In this document: in pieces, positions 1 to 8,462 of the stretch
Position numbering within the stretch: the first letter of the stretch is position 1
Layout of the letters: every line of letters begins with the position of its first letter
Source: Armatimonadota bacterium
GTDB lineage: Bacteria; Armatimonadota; Armatimonadia; Armatimonadales; Capsulimonadaceae
Direction of reading: 5' to 3'
Length of the DNA stretch: 35,700 nucleotides
Assembly: GCA_025354405.1 (NCBI GenBank)
Contig: JANXMY010000152.1
Location: 1 to 35,700, forward strand
Program-made: the position numbers and the translations under genes
Notes under the pieces: generated by a model
What the model saw: the letters and a program-made list of their open reading frames with translations, nothing else
What the model was told of the DNA's origin: nothing
Databases searched by the model: none

Positions 1-498
1 ATGGCGGGGTCGGAGCAGACGGGAGTCGAAGCGGCAACGCCCTATCTGTTCGAGGAAGCAACCTGGGCAGTCACCCCTTCCGAGGCGACGGACCCGGAGG
101 CACTGCATACGGTGGAGATGCTGGCTCGGGAAGTGGGAGCAGCCACGCTGACACTCTCGCCGGGGGCGCATGACGCGATGCTGGCAGTCACCAGCCATCT
201 GCCGCACGTTCTGGCATCGGCCCTGATGCGGCAGGCGGCGGCAGTGCGGGGGATCTATGCCGAAACCGATCAGCTGAGTGCCGGCAGCTTCGCGGATGCG
301 ACTCGCGTAGCGGCCTCGTCGCCCGAGCTTTGGCGGGATGTCTGCCTTTCGAACCGAGACGCGCTGCTGTCCGCGCTGCACGGATTTCGGGCTGAGCTGG
401 CTATTTTGGAAGCGGCGGTCGCCGTAGGGGACGCGTCAGCAATCGAGGCCTTCTTCGCCGCCGGAGCACAGGCGAAACGCGGCTGGGGCGGACGCTGA
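1..498 (+). CDS. tyrA: Prephenate dehydrogenase, C-terminal part (gene enters from the left edge)
   Basis: Oxidative decarboxylation of prephenate to 4-hydroxyphenylpyruvate in tyrosine synthesis, cytoplasmic. The visible 165 residues carry the helical dimerisation region of the family: MAGSEQTG at the very start matches the HPMAGSE motif that follows the nucleotide-binding domain. HDAMLAVTSHLPHVLA and ASSPELWRDVCLSNRDALL are typical of the C-terminal half. The Met at base 1 is therefore an internal residue of that motif, not the start codon, and the Rossmann domain lies outside the window. The gene ends in TGA and converges on the CGNR gene 27 bases further on; I see no hairpin terminator between them. 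Confidence is high for family, moderate for exact specificity (arogenate versus prephenate). Confidence 0.85.
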   Translation: MAGSEQTGVEAATPYLFEEATWAVTPSEATDPEALHTVEMLAREVGAATLTLSPGAHDAMLAVTSHLPHVLASALMRQAAAVRGIYAETDQLSAGSFADATRVAASSPELWRDVCLSNRDALLSALHGFRAELAILEAAVAVGDASAIEAFFAAGAQAKRGWGGR

Positions 499-525
499 CA
501 CTCAGTTTTACAGAGTCGCATTTTG

Positions 526-1116
526 CTACTTTTCCCGTTCGCTTTCTTTGACGTGAACTCGCTTGTAGTGATTCGCCGCCTTGACACGATTGCCGCAGCC
601 CTCCATACTGCACCAGCGGCGTTTGTGATTTTTGCTCGTGTCGTAGAAAAAGAGAATGCATTTCGGCCCCTCGCATCTCCGAACCAAACGCCAATCCCCC
701 GCTGAAAGCAAGTCCGCGATAGATTGTACGACGGGGAAAAGCGCGTCTGCTCCCCGCACATTCTCGGAATAAAACAGTAACTCCCATCTGTCGTCCCGGC
801 GAAACAATTGCACAGTTCCACGCCGCGAACTGAGCAGGCTGTTCAACGTCGCGGCGGCCTCGGCTGATATAGGTGTGCCCTGCATAAACTGATCAGCGAG
901 TGTCCGAAGAAATGTTCGCAGTTCCAGAGCACGGGGCAGAAGCGTGACTTCCGGCAGCTCCCTCGCGCCGAGTACTCCAGACTGCACCAGCCAAGCTCGT
1001 AAGTCCGCCTCTGACCTCACCAAATCTACCGGCTCTCCATCCACAGCAATTTCTGTGTTGACGAAATCCAGCCATAATGCATTCCCTAAAAACAGGAACG
1101 TTCCGACCTCGCTCAT
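526..1116 (-). CDS. CGNR zinc-finger putative transcriptional regulator (ABATE domain)
   Basis: About 196 residues. The N-terminus has FLFLGNALWLDFVNTE, the hallmark of the ABATE (putative stress-induced regulator) domain. The C-terminus has a CGNR zinc finger: paired cysteines in CEGPKC and WCSMEGCGNR followed by a basic AANHYKR segment, a likely DNA-binding element. I chose the ATG at 1116 because GGAAGAAAGG lies a suitable distance upstream; an in-frame GTG at 1140 would add 8 residues that include this site. It is transcribed away from the VOC gene at 1261, and the two promoters overlap, so it probably controls that divergent gene set. This regulatory role is inferred from position; family members are poorly characterised and no ligand can be read from sequence. 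Confidence 0.85.
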   Translation of the reverse strand: MSEVGTFLFLGNALWLDFVNTEIAVDGEPVDLVRSEADLRAWLVQSGVLGARELPEVTLLPRALELRTFLRTLADQFMQGTPISAEAAATLNSLLSSRRGTVQLFRRDDRWELLFYSENVRGADALFPVVQSIADLLSAGDWRLVRRCEGPKCILFFYDTSKNHKRRWCSMEGCGNRVKAANHYKRVHVKESEREK

Positions 1117-1152
1117 AGTCTTTGCCTTTCTTCCTTCCACTAAAAAGAATTC

Positions 1153-1181
1153 ATTATAACCTTTAAAACAAGTATTGACAA
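1153..1181 (-). promoter_or_regulatory. Promoter for the CGNR regulator
   Basis: On the minus strand TTGTCA (1181-1176), a 17-bp spacer, then a perfect TATAAT (1158-1153). The predicted start of transcription is near 1146, about 30 bases before the ATG at 1116. Its -35 box is the complement of the opposite promoter's -35 box, offset by one base. Confidence 0.65.
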
Positions 1182-1204
1182 GTTAGGGATCCGACAGGTA
1201 TAAG
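1175..1204 (+). promoter_or_regulatory. Promoter for the VOC / PNPOx / DUF1348 gene set
   Basis: TTGACA (1175-1180), an 18-bp spacer, then TATAAG (1199-1204). The predicted transcript begins near 1211, about 50 bases ahead of the ATG at 1261. TTGACAA at 1175-1181 serves both directions, so the two divergent promoters should compete or be controlled together. Confidence 0.6.
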
Positions 1205-1260
1205 TATATAACTTTCAAAAATCATTTTGGAGGTTAGGCTTAAACAGATTGGAGAACAGT

Positions 1261-1722
1261 ATGGCAGAGACATCAGGGTCGAAGTTCCAAACCGGCCACA
1301 TTGGCCTCAACGTCAGTGATCTGGCCCGTGCCAGCCGCTTCTATCAGGACGTGTTCGCGTTCCAGGTCACGGCAGAGTCGAGCGAGGCAGGGCGAGCATT
1401 TGTCTTCCTAAATGATAACAGCACACTGGTGCTGACTCTTTGGCAGCAGAGCGAGGGGCGATTCGTTGCGGACAACCCCGGCCTGCACCATCTCTCGTTT
1501 ATGGTTCCCACAATCGAAGAGGTCCACGCCGCCGAGAGCAGAGCGCGTGCGGCCGGAGCGCACTTCTTCCATGACGGAGTTGTCCCCCACGCCGAAGGTG
1601 CCTCGTCGGGCGGCATCTTCTTTGCGGACCCGGATGGCATCCGCCTGGAAATATTTTCCCCCGCCGGTGCCGAAGGGCAGCCCGCTCCTGCGGCAGGCGC
1701 ACCGACCTGCGGCTTCTTCTAA
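1261..1722 (+). CDS. VOC (glyoxalase/bleomycin-resistance/dioxygenase fold) family protein
   Basis: 153 residues forming one VOC module of paired beta-alpha-beta-beta-beta repeats. GHIGLNVSDLARASRFYQDV opens the first repeat. LHHLSFMVP opens the second, and DPDGIRLEIF supplies the C-terminal Glu. His in GHIGLN, His in LHHLSF and Glu in RLEIF are the usual metal ligands and are all present, so a metal-dependent lyase or dioxygenase activity is possible; the substrate cannot be read. The start is the ATG at 1261 because GGAG lies 6 bases before it; a TTG at 1249 would place that site inside the gene. It is first in a plus-strand set with the PNPOx-like and DUF1348 genes, opposite the CGNR regulator, suggesting detoxification or small-molecule turnover. 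Confidence 0.85.
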   Translation: MAETSGSKFQTGHIGLNVSDLARASRFYQDVFAFQVTAESSEAGRAFVFLNDNSTLVLTLWQQSEGRFVADNPGLHHLSFMVPTIEEVHAAESRARAAGAHFFHDGVVPHAEGASSGGIFFADPDGIRLEIFSPAGAEGQPAPAAGAPTCGFF

Positions 1723-1802
1723 ATAGTTGGAAGAAACGCTCCGCCGCCGCGCGTTATTTGTGTGCGCGACGGCGCGAGGCAGCCATCAAGAAGGGTAGTT
1801 CA

Positions 1803-2693
1803 ATGTCAACTTTTCATGCCGGAGAATATGCGGTGCAGGAACAGGCTGGCGTTCGCGCATTGGCGGAGCGCGTCGGCCCTAGTATCCACACGGAAATGCC
1901 GGCGGCGGCTCAGGATTTTCTGAAGCGCCAACCGTTTGTCATTGTCGGGTACGCCGACACTCAAAGTTGTGTTTGGGCATCCGTTTTGGCGGGAGTGCCG
2001 GGCTTCGCATCCGCGCCGGATGGTCACACCGTTGAAATTCGCGCTGCGCCGTTCTCGGGCGATCCCCTGCATGAAGTCTGGCAAGACGGAACGGATGTCG
2101 GTCTGCTCGCCATTGAGCTATCTTCGCGCCGCCGGATGCGAGTTAACGGACAACTGACTCGACAGTGTGATCACGTCATGGCTGTCACCGTGCATCAGGC
2201 GTATGCTAACTGCCCGAAATACATTCAAGCACGGGAGTGGGAACAAATCGCCGTGCCGCCACGGCAGTCGCGGCAAAGCGGAAATCTGAGCCGCCCGCAG
2301 CAAAAATGGATTGAGCAGTCGGACACATTCTTTGTTGCTTCGGCACACGCCGAAGCCGGGACGGATGCGTCCCACCGGGGGGGTGCCCCGGGATTTGTCC
2401 GCGTTGCAGACGAAGTGACGCTGATATTTCCTGATTATCCTGGAAACAATATGTTTAACACCCTCGGCAATCTCGCGCTCAACCCGCAGGCGGGGCTGCT
2501 GTTTATCGACTTCTCCTCCGGGAACACGCTTCAGCTCACAGGCACAGCTAAAACCCTTTGGGATGTGGACAGGGCTGTGCTGCCACCCGGTGCCCAGCGT
2601 GTTGTCGAGTTCATTGTCACAAGCGTCATCGAGACACCGCAGAATATTCCGCTTCATTGGCACTTTCTAGAAGCCTCACCTTTCAACCCGTGA
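1803..2693 (+). CDS. Pyridoxamine 5'-phosphate oxidase-like flavin-binding protein
   Basis: 296 residues. The family resemblance is in HRGGAPGFVRV followed by FPDYPGNNMFNTLGNLALNP and then AGLLFIDFSSG, the flavin-binding split-barrel pattern of PNPOx-like proteins. The N-terminal half (FVIVGYADTQSCVWASVLAG) looks like a second, related barrel, so this is a long two-barrel version and not the roughly 200-residue vitamin B6 enzyme. It probably binds FMN or F420-like cofactors and reduces or oxidises a small molecule; the substrate is unknown. The start at 1803 is the first ATG and follows AAGAAGGG. It lies 80 bases after the VOC gene and 48 before the DUF1348 gene on the same strand, consistent with one transcript. 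Confidence 0.75.
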   Translation: MSTFHAGEYAVQEQAGVRALAERVGPSIHTEMPAAAQDFLKRQPFVIVGYADTQSCVWASVLAGVPGFASAPDGHTVEIRAAPFSGDPLHEVWQDGTDVGLLAIELSSRRRMRVNGQLTRQCDHVMAVTVHQAYANCPKYIQAREWEQIAVPPRQSRQSGNLSRPQQKWIEQSDTFFVASAHAEAGTDASHRGGAPGFVRVADEVTLIFPDYPGNNMFNTLGNLALNPQAGLLFIDFSSGNTLQLTGTAKTLWDVDRAVLPPGAQRVVEFIVTSVIETPQNIPLHWHFLEASPFNP

Positions 2694-2741
2694 TAAGACT
2701 TACAGTAGACGTCAAGTATTGCAGCAAATAAGGATCCCAGC

Positions 2742-3221
2742 ATGAATACAGTTCAAGAACCTCGCCCGCCGGTCCCGCCTTTTATCCTGTCGACGGCTGT
2801 TCAGAAAGTCCGCATGGCAGAAGACGGATGGAACAACCGTGACCCCGAGAGTGTTTCGCTGGTCTACACGCCGGAAAGCCAGTGGCGCAACCGCACGGAA
2901 TTTCCCCAGGGCCGTGCCCAGATCGTCGAATTCCTGCGCCGGAAATGGGCACGGGAGATGGATTATCGCCTCATCAAAGAGCTTTGGGCTTTTGCAGGCA
3001 GCCGGATCGCCGTGCGTTTCGCTTACGAATGGCATGATGAATCAGGTCAATGGTATCGCTCGTATGGCAATGAAAATTGGGAGTTTGCGGAGAACGGGCT
3101 GATGCAGTTTCGTCATGCCAGCATTAACGACTTGCCAATCACAGAAGCCGAACGCAAGTTTCACTGGCCGCCAGGTCGGCGTCCCGACGATCACCCAGGG
3201 CTGAGTGAGCTAGGTCTTTAG
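2742..3221 (+). CDS. DUF1348 / NTF2-like (SnoaL-fold) protein
   Basis: 159 residues matching the DUF1348 group of the nuclear-transport-factor-2 superfamily. Recognisable pieces are [19 protein letters not shown], then SQWRNRTEF, then [18 protein letters not shown], then [20 protein letters not shown], and the tail [16 protein letters not shown]. These small cone-shaped proteins bind hydrophobic ligands or catalyse simple isomerase or hydrolase steps, but this subgroup has no firmly known reaction. It is the third gene of the set that begins with the VOC protein, which may mean a shared substrate. The ATG at 2742 follows AAGGATCCCAGC, an acceptable ribosome site. Confidence 0.8.
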   Translation: MNTVQEPRPPVPPFILSTAVQKVRMAEDGWNNRDPESVSLVYTPESQWRNRTEFPQGRAQIVEFLRRKWAREMDYRLIKELWAFAGSRIAVRFAYEWHDESGQWYRSYGNENWEFAENGLMQFRHASINDLPITEAERKFHWPPGRRPDDHPGLSELGL

Positions 3222-3240
3222 AGGCTCTCAACAGCAGAAA

Positions 3241-3266
3241 AAGCCCGGCCATTTCTGGCCGGGCTT
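3241..3266 (-). terminator. Rho-independent terminator of the HDOD gene
   Basis: Perfect 10-bp stem AAGCCCGGCC / GGCCGGGCTT with a 6-base loop, followed on the minus strand by a T-rich tail (TTTCTGC). It lies between the ends of two convergent genes and may also slow plus-strand transcription, although no T-run follows in that direction. Confidence 0.8.
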
Positions 3267-3282
3267 GCTCGTGAAATTATCT

Positions 3283-4170
3283 CTATAGCACCTGCAAAAA
3301 GTCTTTTGACTCCTCGAACTTGCGGCAGCTATCCGTCTCCACCGCCTCCCAGACGGCGGGAGAGAAGGCCAGCCATTTTTCAACTTCGGGGGAGAGCGCT
3401 GGAACGAGAGTGTCGCCGGAACTGCCGAGTCCCAGTTTACGAGCCACAAAATCGGCGGCCTGGATGGTTGCAGTCATCTCGAAGTATTCTTTGGCGAAGG
3501 CCGGCTGATGATGCAGGGTGATCATGGAAGTCAGCGACGCCGGAAGGTTCCACTTCTCCGCAATCCGCTTGCCGACCAGCGCATGGCCGACGCCCAGAGC
3601 GGTCTTTTCCGATTCCCAGATGGAGATCTTCGCCGCACTTGCCAGCTTCATAGCGATCGCATATTGATCGGGGAAGTACTGATCGAGAAACAGCTTTCCG
3701 ATATCATGCATCAGGCCGCCAATAAATACCTCTTCGATGGCCTTCGACCCGATCCCCTTACGGCGGGCCAGCGCAGTTGCCGCAACCGCCGTTCCCAGAG
3801 AGTGTGCCCAGAACTGCTCACGGTTCAGCGCGGTCTTTTGGCCCTGCGAATCAAATGCATTGGAGACGCCCAGCGAAGTTGTCAGGTTGCGAACGGTGTT
3901 AAAGCCCAAAATCACTACAGCATTGGTTACCGTCGAGATCTTGCGCGGGAAGCCGTAATAGGAAGAGTTGACCAAACGCAGCACTTTTGACGCCAGTGCC
4001 TGGTCTGCCGAAATCAGCCGGTTCAGGTCGCTGGCTGAGGTCGCCGGGTCATTAACCGTCTGCATGACGCGAACGATCACGGCGGGCAGCGGCGGCAGAT
4101 CTTGAAGCTCGTCTTCAATAATACGCAGCAGCCGCTCTTGCTTCAATTTTGTTTCAATCAGTGTCGGCAC
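3283..4170 (-). CDS. HDOD-domain signalling protein
   Basis: 295 residues. The sequence opens with LPPLPAVIVRVMQTVNDP, continues with SADQALASKVLRLVNSSYYGF and PRKISTVTNAVVILGFNTVRNL, and includes GGLMHDIGKLFLDQYFP. This is the standard order of an HDOD domain, a catalytically divergent HD-superfamily module used as a scaffold in bacterial signalling and stress control. No receiver, GGDEF or kinase domain is fused, so a partner protein must provide input. GTG start at 4170; GAGGGA lies about 8 bases upstream. The gene is single, with its own terminator at 3241-3266. Its target cannot be inferred from its neighbours. Confidence 0.85.
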   Translation of the reverse strand: MPTLIETKLKQERLLRIIEDELQDLPPLPAVIVRVMQTVNDPATSASDLNRLISADQALASKVLRLVNSSYYGFPRKISTVTNAVVILGFNTVRNLTTSLGVSNAFDSQGQKTALNREQFWAHSLGTAVAATALARRKGIGSKAIEEVFIGGLMHDIGKLFLDQYFPDQYAIAMKLASAAKISIWESEKTALGVGHALVGKRIAEKWNLPASLTSMITLHHQPAFAKEYFEMTATIQAADFVARKLGLGSSGDTLVPALSPEVEKWLAFSPAVWEAVETDSCRKFEESKDFLQVL

Positions 4171-4246
4171 AACAGTCCCTCGTTCAAGTAATTTATGCTG
4201 CGTTATACTAAGAGTATCGGCGCACCGGCGAAGAAACTTTATAGTC

Positions 4247-4813
4247 TTACTTGACCAGTTTGAGTATGGATTTGAACTCGAGGGTTCCAGCCTCGCCTAA
4301 TAATTCATAGATGGCGGCTTCGGCGGCGCAGGGCAGCACACCGCTGTCGCGCAGCCGCTCCATACCCAGCTTGTGCTTTTCTTGTGATCGCGACGAGACC
4401 GCATCCGCGGCCACATGGACCTGGTAGCCTAAATGCACCAGATCAAGTGCCGTCTGTGAGATGCAGATGTGGGTCTCGACCCCGCACAGCAAAATCTGCC
4501 GCCGGCCGCTCGCAGCCAGAAACGCAGCAAACTCTTCGCTGCGAGCGCAGGAAAAACAGAGCTTATCCAGCGGCCACTTCGCAGATGTGGGAAGGACTTC
4601 GGAGATTTCAGGGACGAGACCACCCATACGCTCGGCATACTGAACGGTGGAGACCACAGGAATATTTAAGATCGCGGCCGTTTGTGCCAGCAGCCTGACA
4701 TTTTCGGTCAGCCGGGCACGCTCATGGATGACGTTTAAAAAAGGCTCCTGCATATCCACTATGACGAGGAGCGTCGTCGTACGATCGAGCAAATTTGGAT
4801 GGTGCGTTTTCAA
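4247..4813 (-). CDS. Isochorismatase-family cysteine hydrolase
   Basis: 188 residues. The catalytic triad of the family is visible: Asp20 in VIVDMQ, Lys84 in PLDKLCF and Cys117 in GVETHICISQT, with the usual Gly-Val-Glu cis-peptide before the Cys. Enzymes of this type hydrolyse isochorismate, nicotinamide, ureidoacrylate or similar small amides. This one most resembles the YcaC-like hydrolases of unknown substrate. Start is TTG at 4813, preceded by AAGGCAATACTC; no better ATG exists ahead of the conserved Asp. It lies 27 bases after the LacI-type gene on the same strand, so the two are probably one transcript and the regulator may respond to a related metabolite (inference). Confidence 0.85.
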   Translation of the reverse strand: MKTHHPNLLDRTTTLLVIVDMQEPFLNVIHERARLTENVRLLAQTAAILNIPVVSTVQYAERMGGLVPEISEVLPTSAKWPLDKLCFSCARSEEFAAFLAASGRRQILLCGVETHICISQTALDLVHLGYQVHVAADAVSSRSQEKHKLGMERLRDSGVLPCAAEAAIYELLGEAGTLEFKSILKLVK

Positions 4814-4840
4814 GAGTATTGCCTTAGTTGTCGGGCCGTC

Positions 4841-5914
4841 TCAAACATGCCGGGGACTGGCGCAGGAGGCGCGAGTGACAAGCTGAACTGACAGGCTATG
4901 GTCGCGCTCTGTGACGGCGTCGGCTGTCTCGGCATCGTGCAGCTCATAGAGGGCGGCAATTGCGGCTTTGGCCAGCGCGGCGACGGGAAGACGGATCACC
5001 GTCAGCGGCGGAGTCAGGGCTTCAGCCAGGCGCGGGGTATCACCAAAAGCCGTCAGGGAAACGTCCTGCGGAACATGCTGCCCCACTTCCGCCAGCGTTT
5101 GGGCGGCGATCGCCGCGACATTTTCATCATTACAGACAAGTGCGGTCGGCCGGTTATCGGCCGGAGCATCGGGTCCGAACAGCTGCAGGACGACCCGCCG
5201 TACCTGTTCCCGCTCGCCCAGAGTCTTCAGCGTGTCATACGGGTGGTGCATGACGTGATCGGCGTGGCACTCATTCCCCGTCCAGGCATTCCGCAGACCC
5301 GCCAGGCGGCGGCCAGTAACGCGCGGGGTAGCACTGGGAGCAAGGAAGGTAATCTGCCGATGCCCCAGGCTCCAGAGATATTCGCCGACCAGAGCTCCGG
5401 CGGCGACATTGTCTGCATGGACCTGAATGAATTCACGCGGGGGATTGTCGATCTCACCGACCATAACGCAGGGTGTTCCGGCAGTTGCGGCTTCGCGGGG
5501 CAGCGGCAGGGAGGAGAGAAGAATAATCCCCATGATACCCACGGCGTCCAAACGCGGCAGATCATCGCTGGTCAGCAGCCGCAGGCCAAAGTCGTCGACG
5601 GCCTCCTCTCCCTGTTCCCGCGCATAGTCGCGCAGTGCTACCTGAAGGTTCTGCACCAGATACGCACTGCCGGGGTTATAGTCGGCATCCCAGACGCCGA
5701 TAAACTGCTCCGTATGCTGACGACGCAGACGCCGGCTGCCACGCGGCCGTCCAGCCCGCACCGGGGTATAGTGCAGCTGCTCGGCCACGAGCAGAACCTT
5801 GCGCCGTGTCCCTTCACTGACGAACGTTCCGTTATCGCGGCCGCTGAGCACCGTGGAAACGACACTGGCAGAGACGCCCGTTTTTTCGGCAATGTCTTTA
5901 AGTGTTACCGGCAT
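4841..5914 (-). CDS. LacI/GalR-family transcriptional regulator
   Basis: 357 residues. The N-terminal helix-turn-helix begins TLKDIAEKTGVSASVVSTVL and is followed by the hinge helix region (VAEQLHYTPVRAGRPRGSRR), which inserts into the minor groove in this family. The remainder is a periplasmic-binding-protein-like effector domain, with LWSLGHRQITFLAPS, GRRLAGLRNAW and PTALVCNDENVAAIAAQTLAEVG. The start at 5914 is the conventional ATG immediately before the helix-turn-helix; an in-frame ATG at 5962 would add 16 residues not usual in the family. Effector sugars or nucleosides cannot be predicted. It heads a likely two-gene unit with the isochorismatase-like hydrolase. Confidence 0.85.
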   Translation of the reverse strand: MPVTLKDIAEKTGVSASVVSTVLSGRDNGTFVSEGTRRKVLLVAEQLHYTPVRAGRPRGSRRLRRQHTEQFIGVWDADYNPGSAYLVQNLQVALRDYAREQGEEAVDDFGLRLLTSDDLPRLDAVGIMGIILLSSLPLPREAATAGTPCVMVGEIDNPPREFIQVHADNVAAGALVGEYLWSLGHRQITFLAPSATPRVTGRRLAGLRNAWTGNECHADHVMHHPYDTLKTLGEREQVRRVVLQLFGPDAPADNRPTALVCNDENVAAIAAQTLAEVGQHVPQDVSLTAFGDTPRLAEALTPPLTVIRLPVAALAKAAIAALYELHDAETADAVTERDHSLSVQLVTRASCASPRHV

Positions 5915-6070
5915 AATTTGGTTTCTAAAAATCAGACTTCTAAGCCTCGCCCCCGCTGCCATTCAGCAGACTGAGAGCGATGACATGTACCACGAGCGGG
6001 CGAATATCGTCGTACTCAATGACAATTCCCCGCGGATAAATCCAAGGACTGAGATACAGCGGAGGCAAAC

Positions 6071-7075
6071 CTACAGTTTGCCGAGTGCCTTCAGGCTATC
6101 TACCGTCCCCTGCACTTTCAGCGCAGACTCTTTGATCCCGGCCAGCTCGATTTCCGTCAGCGGGGTAAGCTTCATCAGATCGTAAACGGCCTCTGCACCC
6201 CCTGCACCGAGCAGTGTGGGAACGCCAAAGTACAGGTCATTGACCCCATACTGGCCGTCTAGGAGTACGGTGCAGGGGAGGATGCGCTTGCGGTCCAGCA
6301 GAACGGCTTCCACCATCTCCGCCGTCGCCACGCCCGGGGCATACCAGGCACTGGTACCAATCAGGCCGGTAAGGATTCCCCCACCCTGACGCGTGTCATC
6401 CTCAATCTTCTGAAGCTGGTCATTGGTCAGCTTGCCTAACTCTACCCATTTCTGTACGGGGATGCCGCCAACCGTGGTCAGGGAGCGCACCGGGACCATC
6501 TGATCCCCATGTCCGCCCAGAACGTAGGCCTGGACATCCTCCACCGAGACGCCGACGGCGGCAGCGATATAGTTGCGGTAACGGGTGCTGTCGAGAACTC
6601 CCGCCTGACCGATTACCCGCGCGGATGGCAGGCCGGTGGCTTTGAGGGCGACATGGCACATAGCGTCCAGGGGGTTGGAGACGACGATATAGACCGCCTC
6701 CGGGCTGTGCGCGGCGGCCTGCTTCGCGACACTTTCCACGATGTCGGCGTTGACCGCCAGCAGGTCCTCGCGGGACATGCCCGGAGTCCGGGGGCGGCCC
6801 GAGGTGATCACGACCACGTCACTATTTGCCGTATGCGCATAGTCGGAAGTCCCTGTGACCCGGCCGTCATAGCCGACGATCGGAGAGACCTGATTGAGAT
6901 CGAGCGCCTTGCCCTGCGCCATAGACCCGGTCTTGCGCGGCCGCTCCAGCGTCAAATCATCCGGCAGGTCCAGCACGACTACATCGGCGTATCCCTGCTG
7001 CGCGACGTGGAAGGCCACCGTCGCTCCGACGTTTCCCGCGCCGATCACGCTCACTTTTTTCTTTCCAGAGGCCAT
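6071..7075 (-). CDS. mdh: Malate dehydrogenase (LDH-like NAD-dependent type)
   Basis: 334 residues. Interconverts malate and oxaloacetate in the TCA cycle. The nucleotide-binding site is VSVIGAGNVGATVAFHVAQ. The substrate-binding region TSGRPRTPGMSREDLL has the Arg pair expected for malate in place of the Gln of lactate dehydrogenases. The catalytic His lies in LGGHGDQMVP. GKALDLNQ and VSNPLDAM are also conserved. Start: the ATG at 7075 just before the Rossmann strand, with AGGAG 13 bases upstream, which is a rather long spacing. It follows the isocitrate dehydrogenase gene on the same strand after 219 bases with hairpins between, so the two TCA genes may be separately transcribed. Confidence 0.93.
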   Translation of the reverse strand: MASGKKKVSVIGAGNVGATVAFHVAQQGYADVVVLDLPDDLTLERPRKTGSMAQGKALDLNQVSPIVGYDGRVTGTSDYAHTANSDVVVITSGRPRTPGMSREDLLAVNADIVESVAKQAAAHSPEAVYIVVSNPLDAMCHVALKATGLPSARVIGQAGVLDSTRYRNYIAAAVGVSVEDVQAYVLGGHGDQMVPVRSLTTVGGIPVQKWVELGKLTNDQLQKIEDDTRQGGGILTGLIGTSAWYAPGVATAEMVEAVLLDRKRILPCTVLLDGQYGVNDLYFGVPTLLGAGGAEAVYDLMKLTPLTEIELAGIKESALKVQGTVDSLKALGKL

Positions 7076-7235
7076 TTTCTGTGTAATTCTCCTAATATAT
7101 AATGGGTGGCGGCAGCAAAACAGAGGCTGCGGCCGGCCCGGCAATAAGCGGCACGGCATAAAGATGAAAGCAAACTTTGACCATCAAAACAGAGTTTGAA
7201 AGTTACTTACAGTAAAGCCCTATATGGCTTCTGCC

Positions 7236-7268
7236 CTCTCGCTGACCTGACGGCAGGTCCAGCGAGAG
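7236..7268 (-). terminator. Hairpin downstream of isocitrate dehydrogenase gene
   Basis: Long stem CTCTCGCT...AGCGAGAG that continues inward as ACCTG / CAGGT with a 4-base loop and one bulge. On the minus strand no T-run follows directly; a second small hairpin (AGCC / GGCT) and TTT come about 20 bases later. Probably a terminator or a processing and stability structure at the icd 3' end. Confidence 0.45.
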
Positions 7269-7294
7269 AGAAAAGAGGAAGATACCTGCTTGTT

Positions 7295-8374
7295 TTATTT
7301 ACTCGACTGCATCCGGGCGATGATCGCGTCCGCCATTTCTGCGGTACCAACTGCCGTGGGGTCGTTGCGGTCGGGCTTCATGTCGTAGGTGACATACTTA
7401 CCCTCAGCGATGACTTCCGAGACGGCTTTTTCGAGGCGAACGGCGGCTTCATCTTCTTTAAGGTACTTAAGCATCAAATATCCTGAGAGAATAAGTGCTG
7501 TCGGATTGACCTTGTTCAAGTTCTTGTACTTCGGAGCGGAGCCGTGCGTGGCTTCGAATAACGCCATATCCACGCCGATGTTCGCACCAGGTGCGACACC
7601 GAGACCGCCGACAAGGCCCGCGCAGAGGTCAGAAAGGATATCCCCATATAGGTTTTCCATGACCAGAACATCGTAGTTTTCGGGCTTCTGGACCAGCTGC
7701 ATGCACATGGCGTCCACCAGCCACTCATCGTACTCGACCCGGCCTTCGTACTCTTTGGCGACTTCACGGGCCATCTCGTAAAACAAACCGTCCGTGTACT
7801 TCATGATGTTGGCTTTCGCCACTGCGGTCACTTTTTTGCGCCCGTTTTCGACTGCGTACTCAAATGCGGAGCGAACGATCTGGCGCGAACCTGTGCGCGA
7901 GATCGGCTTGATCGAAATCGCCGAGTCTTGTCGGATCTTGCCGCCAGCCATGCCGATGATCTGCGCCGCTTCCGCACTGTCTACCGGGTACTCGACTCCG
8001 GCGTACAGATCTTCCGTGTTTTCGCGGACGATCACCAGATCGACGTTCTCATAACGAGAGCGGACTCCGACGTAAGACTTGCAGGGGCGGATACAGGCAT
8101 AAAGATTTAATTCTTTGCGCAAAGCCACATTGACACTGCGAAAGCCGGTGCCGATCGGTGTGGTAATCGGACCTTTCAGCGCAACTTTATTCTTTCGAAT
8201 CGAAGCCAGCACGTTATCCGGCAGCGGTGTCCCCGCCGTCTCCATGATATCCACTCCCGCCTCGACTACGTCCCATTCGAACTGAACTCCCGTGCCTTCG
8301 AGAACGCGACGGGTCGCTTCGACCAGCTCTGGTCCGGTTCCGTCGCCGCGAATCAGGGTTACTTGATGAATCAA
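7295..8374 (-). CDS. icd: NAD-dependent isocitrate dehydrogenase (isocitrate/isopropylmalate family)
   Basis: 359 residues. Oxidative decarboxylation of isocitrate to 2-oxoglutarate. [10 protein letters not shown] opens the protein, and [21 protein letters not shown] holds the substrate-binding Ser and Arg residues in the isocitrate arrangement. [27 protein letters not shown] and [20 protein letters not shown] (metal-binding Asp residues) follow, then [11 protein letters not shown]. It resembles the compact, mitochondrial-like NAD enzymes more than the longer E. coli NADP form. Start: TTG at 8374, because GGAGG lies 8 bases before it; the ATG at 8392 would place that ribosome site inside the gene. 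It has its own consensus promoter at 8415-8444 and lies upstream of mdh. Confidence 0.87.
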   Translation of the reverse strand: MIHQVTLIRGDGTGPELVEATRRVLEGTGVQFEWDVVEAGVDIMETAGTPLPDNVLASIRKNKVALKGPITTPIGTGFRSVNVALRKELNLYACIRPCKSYVGVRSRYENVDLVIVRENTEDLYAGVEYPVDSAEAAQIIGMAGGKIRQDSAISIKPISRTGSRQIVRSAFEYAVENGRKKVTAVAKANIMKYTDGLFYEMAREVAKEYEGRVEYDEWLVDAMCMQLVQKPENYDVLVMENLYGDILSDLCAGLVGGLGVAPGANIGVDMALFEATHGSAPKYKNLNKVNPTALILSGYLMLKYLKEDEAAVRLEKAVSEVIAEGKYVTYDMKPDRNDPTAVGTAEMADAIIARMQSSK

Positions 8375-8414
8375 ATTGAAATTCCTCCACATTGGGGCAA
8401 ATTTAGTTACCCCT

Positions 8415-8444
8415 AGTATAGGCGTTTCCCTGGGCGTTTGTCAA
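8415..8444 (-). promoter_or_regulatory. Consensus promoter of the isocitrate dehydrogenase gene
   Basis: Minus strand: perfect TTGACA (8444-8439), 18-bp spacer, TATACT (8420-8415). The predicted transcript start is about 34 bases before the TTG start codon. It lies directly after the LptD-like gene's stop. Confidence 0.75.
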
Positions 8445-8462
8445 GCAAAAAAAGCCGGGGGC

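Noticed and set aside
4898-5974. Long plus-strand ORF of 358 residues opposite the LacI-type gene
   Set aside because: It is fully antisense to a well-supported regulator, has no recognisable family and no ribosome site; long opposite-strand ORFs are common in GC-rich DNA.
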